From NCBI GenBank assembly GCA_963746155.1, contig CAVVAB010000012.1, forward strand, positions 558,001 to 622,000: 64,000 nucleotides of DNA, read 5' to 3'. Shown here one piece after another: positions 58,527-64,000 of the stretch. The notes below the pieces were generated by a model. It did not search any database. It was not told the DNA's origin and saw nothing but the letters and a program-made list of their open reading frames with translations. Every line of letters starts with the position of its first letter. The stretch's first letter is position 1. The translations under genes were made by a program, and so were the position numbers. This stretch comes from AC-32 sp963746155. Its GTDB lineage: Bacteria > Actinomycetota > Thermoleophilia > Gaiellales > Gaiellaceae.

Positions 58527-59366
58527 GATCCGCAACATGAGCGCGTAGGCGGCGGCGCGTCGGAGGCCGGTCGGCGGGCGACTTCGCGAGCGCCTGGAGA
58601 ACGGCGAACGAGAGGGCCCTGTGGGAGGTCGTCCCGATCCCGGCACGGGTCGGCGGGCTCCTCCTGGATGCTCGCGAGCGCCGTCTCGGCGATGCTCATG
58701 CCTGCCGAACGGCGGGTGCCCCGCGATGCACTCGTAGGTCACGCAGCCGAGGGCGTAGATGTCGGCCGCCGGACCGGCCGGCTGGCCTCTGATCACCTCC
58801 GGAGCCAGGTAGTCGAGCGGTCCCGACGACCCGGCCGGGCTTCGTCAGGACGGTCGCGGCCATGCCCTTGGCGAGGCCGAAGTCAGTCAGATAGGAGATC
58901 CCGGACGCGTCGATCATGATGTTGGCCGGCTTCACGTCGCGGTGGACGAGGCCCTCGCGATGGAGCGTGTCGAGCGCCGTCGCGACCTCGGCGATCGTCC
59001 TGAGCATGGGGGAGAGGGCGAGCGGGCCGTCGGCCTCGAGCACCTCGGCCAGGCGTCCGGCCGACGACGTACCGGGCTGCGATGTAGGGGTACCCGTCCA
59101 CCTCTCCGGCGTCCACGACCGGAACGAGGTGACGGTGCGACAGACCGGGCGGCGATCCGGCCCTCACGCGCGAACCGCCGCCGGTACGTCTCGTCGCCCG
59201 AGAGCTCGTCGCGGAGGACCTTCAGCGCGACGACTTCGCCGTCCGGCTCCCGCACGGCCTTGAAGACGATTCCCATACCGCCTCCTCCGAGGAGCCGCTC
59301 GAGACGGTAAGGGCCCAGGCGACCGCCCTCCTGGAGGCTCGACGGCGGCCTGCGCGCGCCGGACAT
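58497..59366 (-). CDS. Ser/Thr protein kinase (PknB-like, no membrane segment; frameshifted)
   Basis: About 285 residues, essentially one kinase domain. Glycine loop GPYRLERLLGGGGMGIVFKA, catalytic Lys in EVVALKVLRDEL, catalytic loop LVHRDVKPANIMID, DFGLAKGMAATVL and the APE region followed by ADIYALGCVTYECIAGHPPF. No membrane helix or PASTA domain follows. Shifts lie near 59165, 59070, 58830, 58730 and 58650. Divergent from the second kinase across only 45 bases, so the two share one promoter region. Confidence 0.82.
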
Positions 59367-59411
59367 TGGCCGAGCATAGAGACGATTTCTCGCAATGTGC
59401 TAGAAGTGGCC

Positions 59412-61017
59412 ATGCCGTCCGAACCGCGGATCGGAACGGTGTTCGCCGGGTACCGCATCGAGGCGCATTCTCGGCCGCGGCGGCATGAGCGTCGTCTACC
59501 GGGCCGAGAACCTACGGCTCGGAAACCCGGTCGCCCTCAAGCTGCTCGCGCCGGAGCTGGCGCGAGGACGAGGGCTTCCGCGAGCGGTTCGTCCGCGAGT
59601 CGCGGACGGCCGCGTCGCTCCTCCACCCGCACATCATCCCGATCTACGACGCGGGCGACGCCGAGGGAGTTCTCTACATCGCGATGCGCTACGTCGACGG
59701 GCCCGACCTGAAGGCGCTGGTCGCGCAGGACGGGCGGGCTAGACGCCGGCCGCGCGTCCTGCGCATCGGGGCGCAGGTCGGCGAGCGCGCTGGACGCGGC
59801 CCACGAGCGGGGCCTCGATCCACCGGGACGTCAAGCCGGCGAACATCCTCGCTCGAGGCCGGGCCTGGCGGAGAAGACCACGCCTACCTGGCCGACTTCG
59901 GGCTCGACGAAGAACGTCGACTCGCACAGCGGCATCACGGGCACCGGGCCAGTTCGTCGGCACGATCGACTACATGGCGCCGGAGCAGATCGAGGGTCGC
60001 GAGGTCGACTCGCGGGTCGACGTGTACGCCCTCGGCTGCGTTCTCTTCGAGTGCCTCGCAGGCGTGCCTCCGTACACGCGGGAGACGGAGGTCGCCGTCC
60101 TCTGGGCCCACATGCGCGAGGACCCACCCGCCTTGAGCGAGGTGCGCCCGGAGCTTCCGGCCGCCGCCGAACGAGGTCTTTGCCTGGGCGCTGGCGAAGG
60201 ATCCGGCGGACCGGCCCGGGACCTGCGGCGAGCTGATCGAGGGGCTCCGGGGGGCGCTCGGCGAGGCCGGAGCGACGCAGGCCGGCGTCTCGCCACCGTC
60301 GGCGGCGACAGTCCGTGCGGGCACGAGGCCGATGGGACCGAGCGGGCTGGGGACAGAAACCGCAGCGGTCGTGGCAGGTCTGATCGGCCTTGCGCTCGGG
60401 GCGGGGGTCGCGTCCGCCGCTCGCTCCTCGCGAGCCGGAGCCCCTCGACGAAGCTCGTGACGACGGTGAGCCTCCGGACGAGCTTCCTGAAGCCGCTGAT
60501 CCCGGTGCCCGTGCGGCGGACGTGCGCGCGGGCCGCGAAGCTCTCACCGGACTTCTACGAGAGCTTCACCTGCCGGCCGGGCCACGGCGCCGACACCGCG
60601 CAGTACAACCTGGTCGCGCGGCGGTCCGCTGATGACCACCGATCTTCGCGAAGCGGCTGCGTACCGAGGGCATCCCGGTCTCCGGGCGGCAAGTTCACGA
60701 CCGGCGGCGATTGCAGCATCGGCGAGAACGCGGTTCAGTACTGGGTCCGACGAAACAAGAAAGGCGGGCACGAGCAGGCGACGCCCTCGACGCCGTTCTC
60801 CGAGATCCGGGGAGCCGTTCTCTGCCACCACGACCAGGACCGCGGCTGGATCGAGTGGACCGACAACCGTCTGAACGTCTATTCGGTGGCGTCGGGGCGG
60901 AATCGGATCGCGCTCTACGAGTGGTGGGCCACGGAGGCAGGCCCGAAGAGCTTAGCCCGGCTCGAGAGCGTCGAGCTCAGCCCTTCGATCAGTTCGATCA
61001 GCTCCTCGCGCCGGTAG
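59412..61017 (+). CDS. Ser/Thr protein kinase with membrane segment and exported cysteine domain (frameshifted)
   Basis: About 520 residues. Kinase: GRGGMSVVYRAENLRLGNPV, ALKLLAPELARG, the catalytic loop ending HRDVKPANIL, YLADFGL, and TIDYMAPEQIEGREVDSRVD. Then a Ser/Pro-rich linker, a membrane helix (VVAGLIGLALGAGVA) and an exported domain with Cys in PVRRTCARAAKLS, ESFTCRPGH, TTGGDCSIGENAVQYWV and RGAVLCHHDQDRG. Shifts lie near 59475, 59570, 59760, 59800, 59915, 60165 and 60420. The frame runs into the convergent GntR copy 2, so the true end is probably near 60950. Confidence 0.78.
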
Positions 61018-61319
61018 CCGTGGCGGCGGGCGAGCGTGACGAGCTCGCGGGCTGGAACGAGGACGGCGCTCTGGGGAGGCGTCCCGCTGACGGTGACGCC
61101 GCGGCCGCGGCGGAAGTCGAGCAGCCCCTCGTCGCGGAGCTGCCGGAGCGCCCGCAGGACGGTGTTGCGGTTGACCTCGAGGATCGCCGCGAGGTCACGC
61201 GCCGGCGGCAGCCGCTCTCCCGGGAGCGCCTCGCCCTCGGCGATCGCACGCCGGATCTCGGCGGCTACCTGCTCGTGGAGCCCGACCGGTTCTTCGCGGT
61301 TGATCTTGACCTTGATCAA
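60915..61319 (-). CDS. GntR-family regulator, YtrA subfamily (copy 2)
   Basis: 134 residues, TTG start. Nearly identical to the regulator at 55212-55568 over residues 1-117, including PPARDLAAILEVNRNTVLRA. The copies then diverge: this one continues LSSRAKLFGPASVAHHS before a stop, because the frame reads into the end of the kinase gene. A TATTAT box (61331-61336) lies 11 bases before the start. It lacks the TGACCTTAGGTTC element of copy 1, so its targets may differ. Confidence 0.88.
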   Translation of the reverse strand: MIKVKINREEPVGLHEQVAAEIRRAIAEGEALPGERLPPARDLAAILEVNRNTVLRALRQLRDEGLLDFRRGRGVTVSGTPPQSAVLVPARELVTLARRHGYRREELIELIEGLSSTLSSRAKLFGPASVAHHS

Positions 61320-61341
61320 TGGTGCTATTCATAATAGCTCT

Positions 61342-61830
61342 ATGAGGACGATGAGCGTACTCGCACCTCCGAAGCCGCCTCCGCACGACGATCCCGAGGC
61401 CCTGATCGAGGAGGCTCGACGGCGGGCGCGAAGGCGGCGGCTGGTCTTCGTCGCGGCGGCTGTTGCCGGCGCTGGTGATCGCGGGGATCGTTCTCGCGAT
61501 CGTCCTCCTCACGCGGAAGCGGCGGTGGGACGAGCGCAAGCCCTGCCGGACGGGTTTCACCTCGTGCGTGCCGCGCGCGGGCCGGTCCAGCACGCGATGG
61601 TCGAGTCTCGCTCCGAACACGGAGGGCGATCGACATCGCCACGGGCAGGGACGCACGCGTCCGGCGAAGTTCACTCGGAGGTCTGGTACGACGCGCAAGA
61701 GCGGGCTCGACCGCGAGCGTGCTGCAGGATCGACGGCCGGGTCATGGCCGATCTCGTCGGACAGGCGACCTGCGTGAAGGCGAAGGTGCAACCCTCTGCG
61801 CCGGCGAAGCGTTTCTGCATTGACCCCTAG
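61342..61830 (+). CDS. Small single-TM protein (probably frameshifted)
   Basis: Begins MRTMSVLAPPKPPPHDDPEA, with a basic helix (LIEEARRRARRRRLVFVAAA) running into a membrane segment that continues in another frame (ALVIAGIVLAIVLLTRKRRW). The exported C-terminal part reads EVHSEVWYDAQERARP and ends KRFCIDP if the first frame is correct. Divergent from GntR copy 2 across about 22 bases. The family is unknown; the exported part contains a few cysteines. Confidence 0.5.
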   Translation: MRTMSVLAPPKPPPHDDPEALIEEARRRARRRRLVFVAAAVAGAGDRGDRSRDRPPHAEAAVGRAQALPDGFHLVRAARGPVQHAMVESRSEHGGRSTSPRAGTHASGEVHSEVWYDAQERARPRACCRIDGRVMADLVGQATCVKAKVQPSAPAKRFCIDP

Positions 61831-61849
61831 CCGTTCTCCTATCCTCTAG

Positions 61850-62580
61850 CAGGACCTGGTGGCCGCTCGACCCGAAGGTACGTCCGCCTGATCGGAAAGG
61901 GCACCTTCCGAGGCCGCGACGTCATCTGGGTCGAGCGACCACATCAGAGGCCGACCGCTGCTGCGAAGCGCGCAAGACCGGCTCGGGCTGGACGCGCGCA
62001 ACGCACCAGCCTCGTGGTGCACCGCGATTACCATCCGAAGGGACGCGGCATCTGAGTTCGAGGAGCGTCGTCACCGTGCTCGAGGACCTTCCTGCGAAGC
62101 GCGTCGCATTCGCCGTTCCCGAAGGCGGAGCCCGGAGCATCCAGCTTCCCGCCGACGCCCGCAGCGCGCGACGACGAGCCGGGCGTCGAGCCTGGCGTGC
62201 CGACGGAGCATGTGCTCGGGAGAGCGCCGCTCTGGCTCGGGCCGTCGCTTCCAGCGGACACCGGCTCCGGCGGGTCGAGGTCGGGACGGAGGGATGTCCG
62301 CGCGGAGGCCGGCCGAACCGTTCTTCGTCGCGTCAAGTTCGTCACGCCTCGACTACGGCGCGTTCAAGCTCCAGGAGTTCGGCGCGGAGAAGCCCGTGGT
62401 GGTACGAGCACGGCCCGCGGCCCGGGCCGGATCTTCCTGGACGACGGCTCGCAGGCGGCCCTGACGCCGAGGCGGCCTGCTGGTGCTCACGGACGTGGGA
62501 GACGCGAGAGTCGTGCCCGCTGACGCCCGCCAATGGCGCTCGCGGTCGCAAGGGCGCTCCGTCCGGTCCCGGGCGGCTAG
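61850..62580 (+). CDS. Unrecognised gene broken into many frames
   Basis: Plausible protein pieces appear in changing + frames: LIGKGTFRGRDVIWVERPHQ (about 61890-61950), VVTVLEDLPAKRVAFAVPEG (about 62065-62130), LGRAPLWLGPSLPA (about 62215-62260), YGAFKLQEFGAEKP (about 62355-62395), PGRIFLDDGSQAAL (about 62428-62470) and GLLVLTDVGDARVVPADARQ to the stop at 62578-62580. That stop overlaps the convergent NrtR-like stop, as real gene ends do. One or two genes; the start is not determinable and no family is recognised. Confidence 0.4.
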
Positions 62581-63281
62581 CGCTCGGGCGGTCTGAGCAC
62601 CGCGAACTGGTCGGTGATCTCCAGCCGCCGCGAGCGGAAGCGGTAGAGCGCGGCCGGGCGGCCGCCGGTTCGGCCCGACTCCCGGCGCTCGCCGGTCGGC
62701 TCCAGCACGCCGCGGCGAAGGAGAACGCGCTGGAGGTTCGTCGCCGAGACCTCGTGCCCGAGCGCCGCGACGTAGAGCTCGCGTAGCTCGGAGAGCGTGA
62801 ACACGGGCGGCGCGAGCGCGAAGCCGGCGTTCGTGTAGGAGAGCTTCGCGCGGAGCCGGTCGCGGCCGGCGAGCGTGATCGCCTCGTGGTCGAACGCGAG
62901 GTCCGGCAGCTGCGAGACCGGGTGCCAGCGCGTGTCCTCCGGCACGGCCGGGTCGAGGTCGGCCGGGACGAGCCCGAGGTACGCGTTCGCGAGCTCCCAG
63001 TCGAGCGGGTTGCGCTCCGGGTCGCTCAGCGTCTCGAGCTGCTCGAGGTGCGCGACCTCCCGCACGTCGACCTTGACCGCGAGGTGCCGCCGGATCGAGT
63101 CCTCGAGGGTCTCGCCGGGGTCGAGGTAGCCGCCCGGGAGGGACCACGCGCCGAGGAACGGCTCGCGGGCCCGCTGCCAGAGCAGCGCCTGCAGGACGCT
63201 CTCGCGCACCTGGAGGACGACGGCAAGCGTGACCTGGGCCGGGCGGCGGGTGGTAGACTCTGGCTTAGGTTTTCGCCCCAC
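62577..63281 (-). CDS. NrtR-like Nudix-domain transcriptional regulator
   Basis: 234 residues, intact, GTG start. A Nudix domain (AVVLQVRESVLQALLWQRAR, LPGGYLDPGETLEDSIRRHL) is followed by a winged helix (FTLSELRELYVAALGHEVSA, NLQRVLLRRGVLEPTGERRE) ending in QFAVLRPPER. The Nudix box reads RHLAVK where the catalytic REUxEE would be, so it is probably an ADP-ribose-sensing regulator and not a hydrolase. The divergent nicotinamidase supports control of NAD salvage. Confidence 0.85.
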   Translation of the reverse strand: MGRKPKPESTTRRPAQVTLAVVLQVRESVLQALLWQRAREPFLGAWSLPGGYLDPGETLEDSIRRHLAVKVDVREVAHLEQLETLSDPERNPLDWELANAYLGLVPADLDPAVPEDTRWHPVSQLPDLAFDHEAITLAGRDRLRAKLSYTNAGFALAPPVFTLSELRELYVAALGHEVSATNLQRVLLRRGVLEPTGERRESGRTGGRPAALYRFRSRRLEITDQFAVLRPPER

Positions 63282-63294
63282 AGTCGTAAACCTA
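63266..63294. promoter_or_regulatory. TAGGTTT-N15-AAACCTA inverted repeat, candidate NrtR operator
   Basis: Perfect 7-bp arms at 63266-63272 and 63288-63294, with centres 22 bases apart, two helical turns. The left arm lies inside the first codons of the NrtR-like gene if its GTG at 63281 is used; the right arm is 27 bases before pncA. It is placed to control both divergent genes. Confidence 0.6.
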
Positions 63295-63320
63295 CCGGAA
63301 ACGAACAGGAGGACTCAGAA

Positions 63321-63870
63321 ATGCGCGCACTGATCATCGTCGACATGCTCAACGACTTCGTCGACGGAAAGCTCGCCAATCCCAAGGCGCAGGCCATCAT
63401 CGAGCCGTTGCAGCGGCTGCTCGCACACGCGCGGGAGGAAGGGTGGGTCGTCGTCTTCTCGAACGACGCGCACGATCCGAGCGACCCCGAGCTGCGCGTC
63501 TGGGGCGAGCACGCGATGGCGGGCACGCCCGAGGCGGACGTGATCCCGCAGCTCGAGCCCCAGGACGGCGAGATCATCTCGCCGAAGCACCACTACGGCG
63601 CGTTCGACTCGACCGGCCTCGACGAGCAGCTCAAGGCGCAAGGGCGTGGACGAGGTCGTGATCACCGGCCAGCACACGCACATCTGCGTGCGGCACTCCT
63701 CGTACGGCGCGCTGACCCACGGCTACAAGATCCTGATCCCGCGCGACGCCGTCTGCGGCTTCGAGGGCGTCGACGAGGACGAGGCGCTCGAGTACCTGCA
63801 CATGGCGTACGGGGCGACGATCACGTCGGTCGACCAGCTCGCGCGCACGCCGGCCGCGGCCACGACCTGA
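63321..63870 (+). CDS. pncA: Nicotinamidase/isochorismatase-family cysteine hydrolase (one frameshift)
   Basis: About 182 residues. Cysteine hydrolase with the catalytic Asp in MRALIIVDMLNDFVDG, the Lys in IISPKHHYGAFDSTGLDEQL and the Cys in TGQHTHICVRHSSYGAL; FSNDAHDPSDPELRVWGEH carries the metal-site region. One extra base near 63640 splits it. Context (NrtR-like regulator, MFS transporter) favours nicotinamidase, which deamidates nicotinamide to nicotinate. AGGAGGACTC precedes the ATG. Confidence 0.85.
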
Positions 63871-63879
63871 TCTAAGGCC

Positions 63880-64000
63880 ATGACCACGGCGGACATCGCC
63901 GTACCGGGCGCGCGGGACGTCGAGGAGGTCCTGCGCGCCCGCGATCTCTCGCCGTTCCACCGCAAGGCGGTGCTGGTGACCGGCATCGCCTGGACGTTCG
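63880..64000 (+). CDS. MFS transporter, N-terminus only
   Basis: The first 40 residues of a gene cut by the window end. MTTADIAVPGARDVEEVLRA is a cytoplasmic start, and LSPFHRKAVLVTGIAWTF is the first transmembrane entry typical of sugar-porter-like MFS transporters, including niacin transporters. It begins ten bases after the nicotinamidase stop, so it is in the same transcript. A nicotinate or nicotinamide transporter is a context-based inference. Confidence 0.65.
   Translation, partial: MTTADIAVPGARDVEEVLRARDLSPFHRKAVLVTGIAWTF

Overview
The window is about 64 kb of very GC-rich DNA with dense, mostly overlapping genes and frequent GTG/TTG starts. Gene content (beta-ketoadipate genes in the order pcaIJHGBDC-pobA, an N-terminal GNAT acyl-CoA ligase fusion, OmpR- and NarL-type two-component pairs, GntR, XRE and Ser/Thr kinase signalling, aerobic cbb3-like respiration) points to a soil-type actinomycete. 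Thermoleophilia/Gaiellales-like is my best guess, from style and neighbourhoods only. Many unmistakable genes are split by single-base frameshifts that leave the protein intact on either side. Other stretches (about 5.4-7.4, 8.9-10.2, 26-30.3 and 39.5-52.4 kb) have almost none. I read most of these as base-calling or assembly indels, so many coordinates join several reading frames.

Layout. 0-6.9 kb: aromatic catabolism, with the end of an aromatic aldehyde dehydrogenase, then the full protocatechuate branch of the beta-ketoadipate pathway and 4-hydroxybenzoate hydroxylase. 6.9-10.5 kb: a nucleoside/guanine-type deaminase, a haem-binding-domain protein, and divergent proline dehydrogenase and class III aminotransferase. 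10.5-24.5 kb: a very large adenylate-cyclase/ATPase/TPR signalling protein, a holin-like membrane protein, an MBL-fold hydrolase, OsmC, cupin, a Pat-like GNAT/ADP-forming acyl-CoA ligase, a zinc alcohol dehydrogenase, a GAF sensor kinase with its LuxR-type regulator, a two-TM membrane protein and a universal stress protein. 24.7-30.3 kb: a P2-type cation ATPase, a ZIP metal transporter and a large secreted PilX-like protein.

30.3-39.5 kb is a respiratory locus. A two-component system faces away from a cbb3-type oxidase operon across a promoter with three 11-bp direct repeats. The operon encodes CcoN, a di-haem c-type subunit that looks like CcoO and CcoP in one chain, four small mostly membrane proteins, a second haem-copper-oxidase-like subunit in which I can find no CuB histidines, and a large multi-spanning protein. 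39.5-47.4 kb holds an NlpC/P60 hydrolase, then a C2 module: a 57-residue cysteine-containing small protein, malate synthase, isocitrate lyase, a GntR regulator, a di-haem cytochrome c, an ExaC/AldB-type acetaldehyde dehydrogenase and its DUF779 partner.

47.2-55.0 kb is a second electron-transfer locus: a b-type-cytochrome-like membrane protein, a two-component system, a small anchored protein, the flavinyl transferase ApbE, a ferric-reductase-like bis-haem membrane protein, a NuoF-like protein, a one-cluster ferredoxin and a sulfite-oxidase-like molybdoenzyme. 55.0-61.8 kb is an accessory block bracketed by two almost identical YtrA-type GntR regulators (6 differences in 117 residues). Between them lie a PQQ-type beta-propeller protein, an M23 peptidase, an XRE regulator with a clear palindromic operator, and a divergent pair of Ser/Thr kinases. 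62.6-64 kb ends with an NAD-salvage cluster: an NrtR-like regulator with a degenerate Nudix box, a divergent nicotinamidase with an inverted repeat between them, and the start of an MFS transporter.

The most interesting candidates for something new are the CuB-less oxidase-like subunit with its small membrane companions, the twin-GntR signalling block with its 36-residue membrane protein, and the ApbE/NuoF/ferric-reductase locus with no recognisable flavin-acceptor protein. I saw no CRISPR array, tRNA, rRNA, transposase or integrase.
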